Of a stretch of 64,000 nucleotides of DNA, positions 1 to 10,564 are shown one piece after another (positions within the stretch are counted from its first letter, which is position 1; each line of letters opens with the position of its first letter). This DNA comes from Sipunculus nudus (taxonomy: Eukaryota > Annelida > Sipuncula > Golfingiida > Sipunculidae): positions 45,197,678-45,261,677 of the forward strand of contig CM049307.1 in NCBI GenBank assembly GCA_026874595.1, given 5' to 3'. Position numbers and translations under genes: made by a program. Below the pieces are notes generated by a model. That model was not told where the DNA came from, did not search any database, and saw only the letters and a program-made list of their open reading frames with translations.

Positions 1-900
1 AGCTTTGTCGTATAAAAGATTGGTGGCGCCACCTACAATAATTTTTGCAGAGTGTATGTCCCTGCTTATTTCTCAGGAGGGGATATCAGCCTGAAATTGG
101 GCATTTGTAATCATATCTGATACCTTCGTCGTATACAAGACATGTAGGCCGACTTGAAAAGTAATGGGCCAGCATTGAAGCATTATAACTGGTGTATAAA
201 CCATTGCACAAGTTTCCATTAGGCCTGTAGGCCTTGCTTTAACAAACGAGGTCCATGACTAGTCATATGTATATTGTGTACAATTTAGGTGCAGCCTGTA
301 CGCCCGCATCTGAGTGTTATCGCAGTTTTACTCTCTAAGGGTTATTATTAAAATAGTTTGCGCAATATCAGTATCTACACGTGTGTAATTAACACTGGGT
401 TTTCTCTGTATATTTAAAAGATATGTCCCCCCCCCCACACACACACACACATGCACACACCCCAGGTGCTCTTTATCAGATGGAGAAACAAAGGGGGGGG
501 GAGGCAGTTTGGGTGGATCAAGCTCCAGTGACCTTGTTTTGTTGCAAAACATTGTTCAGGATGGATTACCAACTCATTAAATAGCTGAAATCTTTGTCGA
601 TTATTTTAAAAAAAAATCGTACGGTTGAGGGGAGACTGTGAACTTACTTACGTATTAGCAAATACGAGAGAAAGCGCGTTAATTGTGAAACGGAAATCAT
701 AGAGGGAGCTGATACTGTTTTTGAATCTTAAGTATATGTGAAGAGTCAAAAATAAATGATTCATTGAATAAAATAATAATCATCTAGATCTTGAGATTAA
801 TTTTTTAATCACTAAACAAAAAAAACGCGTGGCGTTATTGATGCTATTCTGACAGGCATAAAGACGAAGTTGGATTATTTGTCCACGGCAGTGATACGTC

Positions 901-3900
901 TTAATCCTTAGATGCATGCTTTGTCCTCTTCACGCAACGTCTGATGATTGTGTTCACTCGGAACATGAGGCCGCGAATTCCTAAAAAAATAAAATTGAAC
1001 TTTATACTGTAACAGAAGATTAGAAGTGACACAAACACCACGAACACTAAGAGTTTATACAATGTACATAAATGGAGAGCATAAGAACTTATAGCTAGAC
1101 TTAATACGTAGGCCTTTTTATATGTTATCTGATGGTCAAGAGCCACCTATTTATAATGTGATATATAAACTTGCCGCTAAAACCATATACTTCCCAGATA
1201 CATTTTACATAGTATACTCAGTCATACAGGAGTATATTATTGACTACAGACTTGTAATCCTGTTAGAACAGGTCACCTTAAACACGCAATTCAACACGAA
1301 GTACACACCTTTTTTCTTCGCCATTTTTTTCTGATCTGCTTTGTCACTTGGGACTGTGTGCTCTGTTGGCTCCACCTGGAGTCCATTCGTGGCAGACACC
1401 GAGACGTTGACAAATTCTGAAACAGTCCAAGGTTCCAAATAAAGAAGACGGTAATATCCACTGGAATAACGGAGATTAGCTACAGTAATTTACTCAGAAA
1501 CATAGCCATGCACACAATGGTTGTTATTTCTAACAATTACTGGATTTGTTTGCGTGCACGAAAAAATATATAATATATTAAATATATTCACGTAGAAAAG
1601 TATTATAATAACTGACCACTGAATTTTTCTCAATGACATAGCTGAGACTTTAAATATGGTGTTGATACTTAAAACAGGCTGATGATACCCTAAATCAAAG
1701 CGGTGATCCCCAACCACGATGGTACCTTCAAATCAGCGTTACGGTACCTTAATCACGGTGGTGCATGGTACCTTATTCGTGGTAAAGGTTCATTAATCAT
1801 GTTGATGACTCATTATTGGTGGTGGTGATACCATAGAATCAGGGTTATAACACCCTAACCATGATGATGTTGCCTTTTAAAATCACGGTGTTGATACCAT
1901 AGAATCAGGGTGATTACACCCTAACCATGATGATGTTGCCTTTTAAAATCATGGTGTTGATACCATAGAATCAGGGTGATAACACCCTAACCATGATGAT
2001 GTTGCCTTTTAAAATCATGGTGTTGATACCATAGAATCAGGGTGATTACACCCTAACCATGATGATGTTGCCTTTTAAAATCATGGTGTTGATACCATAG
2101 AATCAGGGTATTAACACCCTAACCATGATGATGTTGCCTTTTAAAATCATGGTGTTGATACCATAGAATCAGGGTGATAACACCCTAACCATGATGATGT
2201 TGCCTTTTAAAATCACGGTGTTGATACCATAGAATCAGGGTGATTACACCCTAACCATGATGATGTTGCCTTTTAAAATCATGGTGTTGATACCATAGAA
2301 TCAGGGTATTAACACCCTAACCATGATGATGTTGCCTTTTAAAATCATGGTGTTGATACCATAGAATCAGGGTGATAACACCCTAACCATGATGATGTTG
2401 CCTTTTAAAATCACGGTGTTGATACCATAGAATCAGGGTGATTACACCCTAACCATGATGATGTTGCCTTTTAAAATCATGGTGTTGATACCATAGAATC
2501 AGGGTGATAACACGCGAACGATGATGATCTTGCCTTTTAAAATCATGGTGGTGATGATATCATAGAATCAGGGTGATAACACCCTAACCATGATGATCTT
2601 GCCTTTTAAAATCATGGTGTTGATACCATAGAATCAGGGTGATAACACCCAAACCATGATGATCTTGCCTTTTAAAATCATGGTGTTGATGCCATAGAAT
2701 CAGGGTGATTACACTCTAACCATGATGATGTTGTCTTTTAAAATCATGGTGTTGATACTATAGAATCAGGGTGATTACACCCTTACCATGATGATCTTGC
2801 CTTTTAAAATCATGGTCTTGATACCATAGAATCAGGATGATAACACCCTGACCATGATGATGTTTCCTTTCAAATCATGATAGTGATACCTTAATTTTGG
2901 TGACGATACATTAATCATTATGATGATACCTTTATCACCGTGGTGATACATTAATCATGATATCTAAATTATGGAGATAATACCTTAATCGTGGAGATGA
3001 TACACACCTTTCTTTTTCGTTATTGTCATCTCATCAGGGTCTCTGCAAGCAACTGTCTCAGCTGGTGGCGCCACCTGGTTCTTCTCATCACTTTGCTCGC
3101 AGATGTTAACAATTTCTGAAACAATTTATGACTCTGATTAAACAAACGCGTTTTGATTTATTTATTACCAGAAACTTAACCAAGTATGAGCACTTTTGAA
3201 ATAAACAGGCCGAAAAATTATCCAGCAGTTACAGTGTAACAGATATGTCAAAATATACCTCAATGAAAAATTAATTATCACAAAACTTTCCATTTTTATA
3301 TCGTTTATTACAATCAAAATGTCTTAAGAAATAAATGATTAACATAAATGTTTAAAAATATAATTATAAGTTATTATAAATATACATATTTCAAAGAAAC
3401 GTATATTTTCCTAAAAGTAAAATTTGCATGATTATATTAATCAACTTCTCTAATCAATGCATCCTCTGAATTAATAAAATTGTTAATAATTAGTAATTAT
3501 TATAAAGACTATATATGACCTCACACAAAAACATTCAGTCAAGTATATCTGTTAATAAGAGTACCAACCTGTGACAATGGGATTTTGTAGACCAGAAAAT
3601 GGCCAGTCAGCCTTGTAGCTCCCGGACTTGGAAGGGAATGACACTTTTAGAACATCTGATTTCTCCACTGTCCCATCACGTATAACCTCCCAATGTCCAC
3701 TGATTATTAGATCTGAATAAACGAGAATTCTTAATAGTATTACCTGAGGACAGATGAAGGATACTATTATAGAAATAACTTAAAATGAAACCATTTTGAA
3801 TATTTTTTTAATTAATTACGCTTAAAACTCAATATCCTTATAATATACTACTTTATAATATACTATATGTATCATGTATGGCCTTTAAAAACACCTAAGA

Positions 3901-5279
3901 GCGGTCAAAACTTCCGAGACTCGTCATTATTAATTTTGAAAGTAACTGTTTAACATTTTGTCGTGATAAAGCAATGGTATAATTCTTAATTTGCATAAGT
4001 GAATCTACCTTCCGAAATCGGTATGTTAACGACAGCAGCGCCCTCTGTTGCCAGGTAGTGTGACTTGACCCTACCGCCTGTGGTCGGCACAAATTCCATC
4101 TCATGTTTAAGTCCGTGACGCCAGTATGGCATGGTCAATACTGCTGTCCCTGGGCATGGCGTCAGATGATTTACGGGGTCTTCTGTGGTAAGATAAGATA
4201 AAATAGAATTAATAACTTGAGTATAAGAATACACATATACATACGTACAAACATATATATACGTATATACCATATATAATTATTAGTAACAGCAGCAGTA
4301 GTAGTAGAAGTAGTGGTAATAGTAGTAGTGGCAGTAGTAGTAGTAGTAGTAGTAGTAGTATTTATTCATTCATTTAATTTTTTTAAGAATAATCGAATTT
4401 AAAGTTTAAACGCTGAACAAGCTACGGAAATTGGAATTTTGAAATAGAATTTTAATTTTCATATTACGGATATTTTATGTGCGGACACAGTATTGCTCAA
4501 GCTTTATTGGTAACTAATAAAATGGTCATGCCTGTTTTAGACGGTGAAATGAAAATACCTTGTGACATTTCCTGCGTTTCTCCTTCACAGTTGAAACGGA
4601 ACTTGACCAGTGCCTGGGCGGTCCCTGCTGGGAGACAGAGCTGTCTGTTAACCACTTTGTCTTCCCAGCAGAGTACGCCACATTTTGACCGTACTACGGC
4701 CTTGTAGTGGGTAGACCCATGGGGCCCGTGGGCAACACCCACCCACTGAGGGGAACCCTTGGGGGCGTTTACTAACTGTACGCCCTCGCCCACCTCCCAC
4801 TGGCCAAGTGAAGGGTGCTCGCCCACAATATAGACTTCTTCGTCTTCCTCCTTGGCCAGGTAATTGATCATAAAACACAGGATCACTGAAACAAAGCAGA
4901 AATAAAAAAAAATTAGTAATTTTGACCGAGTATTACGTTAAGTAGTATAGAAGTAAATAAGTAGTAAACTGTACGTTAACTCGCAATAAACCGTTAACTG
5001 TGAAATAGTTATGGCGTGATTTGAAGATAAACATCATGTTAATAGTCCTGTTATTTACTATAGCTGCTATCGAATTAAAGTCAGACCGCCCATTAACATA
5101 TAACACGAATATAAATTAAAAAGTTTGGAGTATTACCAAATATTAGTCTATCTAAGGAAGCAGAACATCTGATCGAACAATGTACTTACAATATCATTCA
5201 TATCCACTGTTTTAGATTAATCTTTCATTTACAATCTGTTTGATTAATTAATTAATTAAGTCAGCTTACCGTAATCCAT
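901..5279 (-). CDS. CBM20-domain protein, copy 1 (7 exons, 316 aa)
   Basis: Minus-strand spliced gene assembled from splice signals and frame. Coding exons are 5279-5270, 4885-4559, 4182-4009, 3712-3569, 3115-3008, 1416-1309 and 980-901 (stop TAA). Every intron is GT-AG and phase 1, and the sum is 951 nt, 316 residues. The start ATG lies in GCTGCCATGG, a strong Kozak context. Residues 4-110 resemble a carbohydrate-binding module family 20 domain, as in laforin or starch-binding proteins: VYIVGEHPSLGQW with Trp33 and a WEDKVVNRQL motif with Trp77, the usual sugar-stacking tryptophans. Residues 113-218 (exons 3-4) look like a second beta-rich region I do not recognise. Residues 219-290 are two homologous 36-residue, Lys-rich linkers. 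The tail is basic. I see no signal peptide or membrane segment, so a cytosolic glycogen or glucan-binding role is inferred. No catalytic domain is visible. Confidence 0.82.
1831..2880. repeat. 66-bp minisatellite in intron 5 of CBM20 copy 1
   Basis: About 16 tandem units of 66 bp (one is 69), with starts at 1831, 1897, 1963 and so on, between exons 5 and 6. Each unit contains an AGGGTG/CACCCT hairpin with a 4-nt loop and an ATGGT/ACCAT hairpin. Spacer variants (gattac, tattaac, gataac) cycle with period three between 2029 and 2425, giving a 198-bp higher-order repeat. Looser, shorter units of the same flavour (gatacc-ttaatcatg) extend on both sides, about 1740-1830 and 2880-3000. Confidence 0.95.
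4289..4361. repeat. (AGT)n microsatellite in intron 2 of CBM20 copy 1
   Basis: Imperfect trinucleotide run of agtagtagt with interruptions (agtggt, agtggc). The matching tract in copy 2 is at 13526-13597 and differs in interruptions and length. Confidence 0.85.
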
Positions 5280-5289
5280 GGCAGCGTAA

Positions 5290-5560
5290 TGGATCATCTG
5301 ATGCGGAATAATCCTGATAAATTGATATTATTATATTCTAAATCTAAAATGACGATGACAGATAAGTTGATGCTGAAAGTTGTTGTCGACACGGCCGTCT
5401 GATGACAGAGAGTGAACCTAATGATCTGGTTACCATGCAACGTGACGTGAACAATAACGTACTACACGTCACGACTGGACGGCACGTAAAGACGTCACCA
5501 AGGTGATGGTCTGACGTCGTTTTTCGCGTTCACAAACTTTCGGTTGTTTAAGAATAAAAT
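5290..5560 (-). promoter_or_regulatory. Putative promoter of CBM20 copy 1 with CRE-like motifs
   Basis: Upstream of the minus-strand start codon lie several ACGTCA-type motifs: TGACGTGA at 5443-5450, GACGTCAC at 5491-5498 and TGACGTCG at 5512-5519. The cluster is kept in copy 2 around 14690-14770, with one motif altered. ATF/CREB-family factors bind TGACGTCA. A regulatory role is inference from position and conservation, and recent duplication alone could explain the conservation. Confidence 0.35.
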
Positions 5561-6193
5561 TAAGCTTTGTAAACGTTGTCCCTATGACCATGGACTAAGT
5601 ATATGTCAGTGACAGAGTTAATCGTCCTGTTGTGTTTTTCCCTGTTCAGGTAATATTTAAAAAAAACAAGTCCGATTAATTAGGAGAGTGTGACCCATCA
5701 TGAGTTCAGGGAATGTTTACTATTTTTAGGTCCTATCTTCCAATGAATGAATGATATCAGGAAACCGGTTATTATGCACATGTAAATTCATCGGCATAAC
5801 ATCACCCTTCAGCCAGAGGTCGTTTCTACTCTAAACGAAGCTCTTGTGGAAAGTTAGGCACTGTGGCACAGCCGGGACTTCTTGTCTGAACTGCCAAAGT
5901 TTAACATCAAAATTTGTTAGATATCAACGAAACACATATTGTCGTACTATATTGTTTACATTTCATCTGCCATCTGTATATGTAGAAGCCCCAATGCATT
6001 GTGGGCCGTAGATTCCAAAGCCCTCAAACCCTAAACATCAGAGTCGTACTCCTGTGAATTCCTTCTGCGCAGTTTTGCGTAACATATGAATGAACTGGTG
6101 ATATCACAGCACCGGAGAAAGCGTCCTTGTATTGTACGGTAATTTAACGAGGTTGCTTACTGTATACACGGACACGCTCAGATCATGAAATAA
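5560..6193. other. Upstream intergenic sequence, no gene seen
   Basis: Non-coding sequence shared with copy 2 (about 14810-15600). Copy 2 carries about 170 extra bases here (about 15195-15375). I see no open frame with coding character and no RNA gene. Confidence 0.6.
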
Positions 6194-6478
6194 ATGTTTT
6201 CTACACTCATAGTGAATCACTTGATTTGTAATACTCTCATTGGCTTTTGTATAGATTTTTTTTTATTCCAGGTCAACAGAATGATGTCTCCATTTATAAA
6301 ACTGATTGGTACTGGTAAAACTGAACAGAGGCGCCCTCTTTTACCAGAAAAATGCAGCCTGGAGCCTTCCATTCTTCCTCAGATACTAATGATCGGATGT
6401 TGTTTTTCACTCATGTCGATCTGGTTTTTTTTTTGGCTGGAGACGTTTTTTATGATGACTGTTGAGATAGGAAAGTAA
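6194..6478 (+). other. Open frame kept in both duplicate copies, doubtful
   Basis: A 94-codon plus-strand frame whose last ~70 codons are matched at 15670-15880 in copy 2. The only length change between the copies is in a T-run and removes one codon without shifting the frame. A pyrimidine-rich stretch and CAG (ttttattccag) precede the conserved part in copy 1. Composition is unremarkable and no domain is recognised. It may be chance in a recent duplication. Confidence 0.15.
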
Positions 6479-7480
6479 TTATTTAATACTTCTTTAATGC
6501 CATCAAAAATTGACATTTTGTGGATATCTACAAGACCTGTTTCGTAAAATACTGACATTTTAATGATCTGCCAAGTGTGTTCCTAGAGTTACAAAGTCTT
6601 TGACACTTGGTCCACTCGTAATCAGCCATTCTCTGGGAATGAAACATGACACATATGTTCATTAATTCCCTCAATTATTGCTATCACATATATAAAATAC
6701 TCTTTCATTCCTCCCTGAATATCAAACTGATCGTTGATACGACTGTCTATATAGGTGACTAGCGGATAGACCCGGTATACCGGGCTTATTACCGGGGTTG
6801 GGGAGATTTATTAACTGAGATGTGAAATGTTGGCTCATTTTTTTTTTTTTTTTTTATTCTAAAAGTTAACAGAAAATATAGGTTTTCAGTGGGAAACTGT
6901 TTCCATAAGATATGTATAAACATTTTGGCACGACTGCAGAATAACTCACGCACCTCTCTGAGGAACAACACTTCTGTAAACAGAAAACGTTTCTAGGTAC
7001 AGCTGCTTGAATCTTAATTTTGCCACTTACTTTTAATGTTTCACTCGTTCAAACGGAATCTGAATGGCTGTTAAAAGAGTGATCTCTGCCCAAGTAAGAG
7101 CATAAAGGTATAATTCTAATAATACCTCCATGGTAGGAGCTTTCATGCAAAAGTGACCTGAACCTGTAGTTAACACTAATTTATTGCCTCCGCCCAGAGG
7201 GTATGTATTCATCTCCGTCCGTGTGTGTGTGTGTGTGTGTGTGTGTGGTGGTAGCAAAGAAAATTATGATATTCGGGGAGGGGGGGGGGGGGTCATTTAT
7301 TTTTCTGTCATGCGGGTGATTTAAGCAGAAGGATACTTTCATCCGGGGGGGGGGGGGGCAGATGAGCCCGTCCAGTGCTGCCCCTTTCTTAAATTTATCA
7401 AACAAATCTTGCCTTGTCGATCATTTTCTGTTTTTTACTTCTGCACTCATACGGATGTCCGCCTCATATTTTTAGCGAAC
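6479..7480. other. Region with simple repeats, no gene seen
   Basis: After the duplication ends near 6758 the sequence holds a poly-T run (about 6838-6855), a (GT)n tract at 7218-7247 and poly-G runs at about 7276-7291 and 7346-7358. Open frames here read through the simple repeats and have no coding character. Confidence 0.6.
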
Positions 7481-8480
7481 CTGTGATGGTGTGGCGTGGT
7501 CCGGCATCCGTCGTCCGTCGTCTGTACATTAACCCATACTATCTCGAAAACGACAGGCGCTAGCATCACGAAATTTTATGCCAAAAAAAAATAGCTATCT
7601 GAAAAACTCTATCGGATTTTGCTTATTTTTAGCTAACTGTATTTTCTTAGATTTAATAGAGAAAAAGCTAAAAAGCCTTTGAAATCTTCTCCTCCAAAAA
7701 GGTCATGCCAAATTGTTCAATATTTCACAGAAATTATCTCTTATACCATCTCTCTCAAGTTTGTTCGAATGGTACCAGTTCGATGATTTTTTGGCAGAGT
7801 TACAGGAGGTTGAACTTTGTCATCTGTCAAAAAAGCATACTAAAATTTCAATCTTTGAAAAGGCTGGAGCTATCATCACCAAATTTTATGACAATGTTGG
7901 TCGCATGAGTCATATCTGAAATTGAGGTATTGGTGGCGCCACCTGCATCGGCCTTTTTTGTACGGTGGTCGTCAGTGCCTATATCATACTGAGGGCTACA
8001 AAGAACTTCTTCTCTGAAACCATATAGCCAAATTGCTTAATATCGCACAGAAATGATCCTAGGGTAGTGCTTTCTGAAGTTTGTTCAAATGGTCTCTGTT
8101 TAGTTACTTTTGGCTGAGTTATGGGAAGCTGATCGATCGAAGATTTATTCATATGCCATAACAGCCCTTTTTAGCTCAGTGGCTCCAAAGATCTTCTACT
8201 CAAAAACCACTGGGCCAAATTCTTTAATCTGACACATTAATTATCCTCAGATGTTGATAATTCACGTTGTTCAATGGTTTTGGTTCAGTGCTTTTTTGGC
8301 TGAGTTACGGGAAGCTGAACTTCGCCAGTTTGCTTTATCTTCTTATATGAGTGGTAAACCTGCAAAACATTTTTCGACTGACGCAACTGAAGCTTATTTG
8401 TTTAATATATTACAAGGATAATTCCCACAATAATTCTCATTATAATTGTCGTTCATGGTTCCACATGAATGATTTTTGCC
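7480..8480. repeat. Dispersed repeat remnants with GGTGGCGCCACC
   Basis: Several internally similar blocks share phrases such as 'ccaaattgttcaatatttcacagaaat', each ending with 'tttggctgagttacgggaagctgaac'-type text. The block near 7932 carries the palindrome GGTGGCGCCACC. Related text lies at 1-150, 8880-9200 and 61600-62300. This looks like decayed copies of an abundant non-autonomous repeat. No protein-coding domain is seen. Confidence 0.55.
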
Positions 8481-8689
8481 TGAATTATGGAGATTGAATT
8501 GAGTCATTTTCCCATATATGTTAGCTGTGTGAAGCAGTTACATCTAGCCTGGCACCAGTTTATCAGCACCTATAACATCATGCCACTAGATTTCAGGTTA
8601 AATAGCTTGGCAGACTCCAAATTGTTCAGATTTTGCAACAGGCCAAAGGTCAGCCTGGATCTATTTATAGCTTTGGCAGACTTAGCAAC

Positions 8690-8820
8690 TGTATCAGATT
8701 AGGCAACAGGTCAAGAGTTCACTCAGTGCAGCCAGGAACAGGTCAAAAGTTCAGCCAGTCTAGCCAGGTGCAGTTCTAGAGTTCACTCAGTGCAGTAGCT
8801 TGAGCCAGCAATTTGTCACA
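8690..8820. repeat. Short imperfect tandem repeat
   Basis: The phrase 'gagttcactcagtgcag' recurs at about 8711 and 8777, with intervening 'caggtcaaaagttcagccag' variants. This suggests an imperfect ~35-65-bp tandem duplication. No gene is seen between 8480 and 9050. Confidence 0.5.
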
Positions 8821-9930
8821 GTTCACTCGGAACAACTGCTTTTCTCACATAAGCCTGGTCAGCCCCATGCATCAAACTCGAGAAGTTTGATGTATTGGCC
8901 TGATATTTTGACCTGTCTGTGATGGCTTTCTCGTTCACAAGACTGGTGTCGCCACCTACAATGACTTTTGCACAATGTATGTGCCTGCTTATTTCTCCAG
9001 AGGAATTTGATATATCAACCTGGAATTGGGCAAATTTATACATATCATAAAGCTTTGTCGTATACAAGATTGGTGGCGCCACCTACAATAATTTTTGCAG
9101 AGTGTATGTCCCTGCTTATTTCTCAGGAGGGGATATCAGCCTGAAATTGGGCATATGTAATCATCTCTGATACCTTCGTCGTATACAAGACATGTAGGCC
9201 TACTTGAAAAGTAATGGGCCAGCATTGAAGCATTATAACTGGTGTATAAACCATTGCACAAGTTTCCATTAGGCCTGTAGGCCTTCCTTTAACAAACGAG
9301 GTCCATGACTAGTCATATGTATATTGTGTACAATTTAGGTGCAGCCTGTACGCCCGCATCTGAGTGTTATCGCAGTTTTACTCTCTAAGGGTTATTATTA
9401 AAATAGTTTGCGCAATATCAGTATCTACACGTGTGTAATTAACACTGGGTTTTCTCTGTATATTTAAAAGATATGTCCCCCCCCACACACACACACACAC
9501 ACATGCACACCCCCTAGGTGCTCTTTATCAGATGGAGAAACAAAGGGGGGGGGGAGGCAGTTTGGGTGGATCAAGCTCCAGTGACCTTGTTTTGTTGCAA
9601 AACATTGTTCAGGATGGATTACCAACTCATTAAATAGCTGAAATATTTGTCGATTATTTAAAAAAAATCGTACGGTTGAGGGGAGACTGTGACCTTACTT
9701 ACGTATTAGCAAATACGAGAGAAAGCGCGTTAATTGTGAAACGGAAATCATATAGGCAGCTGATACTGTTTTTGAATCTTAAGTATATATGAAGAGTCAA
9801 AAATAAATGATTCATTGAATAAAATAATAATCGTCTAGATCTTGAGATTAATTTTTTAATCACTAAACAAAGAAAACGCGTGGCGTTATTGATGCTATTC
9901 TGACAGGCATGAAGACGAAGTTGGATTATT

Positions 9931-10543
9931 TTTGTCAAAAATTGTCAGACCAGTTTGAGTTTATCTTGTTTGACCAATTTTTGTTAATGTTACTTTTGAT
10001 TAATTGAATAATGGACTTATTTTAGATGTTAATTTAGATGTAATTCTGTACCTTCATTAATTATCCTGTTAATCAGGGTGATATTTTCTTCTCCAGTTAG
10101 AATGAATTTGTGGATAATTTTTGTTTTTTGTGTTTTAAAATACTTTCAGGGGTTTTAATCGTTATAGACGTGAAAAAGATTTATAATTTTAGTTTTACCA
10201 CTTGGGTTGGAGGCATCCGAAAAATGAGAGGGTAAAATGAGACCATGCTTATAGGCTGATTTTAGATTACCAGTAGGTAACTTAGATTGTTTGTGTAAGT
10301 GTGTGTATGGGGGGGGGGGGTTATAAATATTGTCCCATTCTCCAATGGTTGTGCAATTTAACAACAATATTATTTAAAAAAAAAAGTCCCCGCCCACGTG
10401 AACTCAAACGCATTCACACCGTCCATTAATAAAGTTAATATTCAACAAAAACACTAAAAGAGGTTTCTGAAATTTATTATATAAATCTAAACATTTGATA
10501 TGATAGTAATGAGAGAGCAGTTCATATATTTCCTGTCCATTCT
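9931..10543. other. ~611-bp segment present only in duplicate copy 2
   Basis: Copy 1 reads GGATTATTTGTCCACGG straight through at 873-889. Copy 2 interrupts this at 9931 and resumes at 10543. The extra segment is bounded by the direct repeat TTGTC (9932-9936 and 10543-10547). That fits a mobile insertion with a 5-bp target duplication, or a microhomology deletion in copy 1. It lies just past the stop codon of the CBM20 gene, and no open frame of interest is seen in it. Confidence 0.75.
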
Positions 10544-10564
10544 TGTCCACGGCAGTGATACGTC

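Larger units (their letters stand above)
1..6758. repeat. Segmental duplication, copy 1
   Basis: Positions 1-6758 align almost base for base with about 9051-16153, seen directly by reading both. The copy holds the whole CBM20 gene, its upstream region and about 1.2 kb beyond. Similarity ends near the shared GACTGTCTATATAGGTGA at 6741-6758, after which the copies diverge. The left end lies outside the window. Copy 1 lacks a ~611-bp stretch present in copy 2 and has a longer minisatellite. Confidence 0.93.

Noticed and set aside
1831-2880. CRISPR-like array
   Set aside because: Units are contiguous and repeat end to end with no unique spacers, and the DNA is eukaryotic. It is an intronic minisatellite.
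7033-7405. Minus-strand frames with runs of Thr-His and Pro
   Set aside because: Created by (GT)n and poly-G simple repeats.
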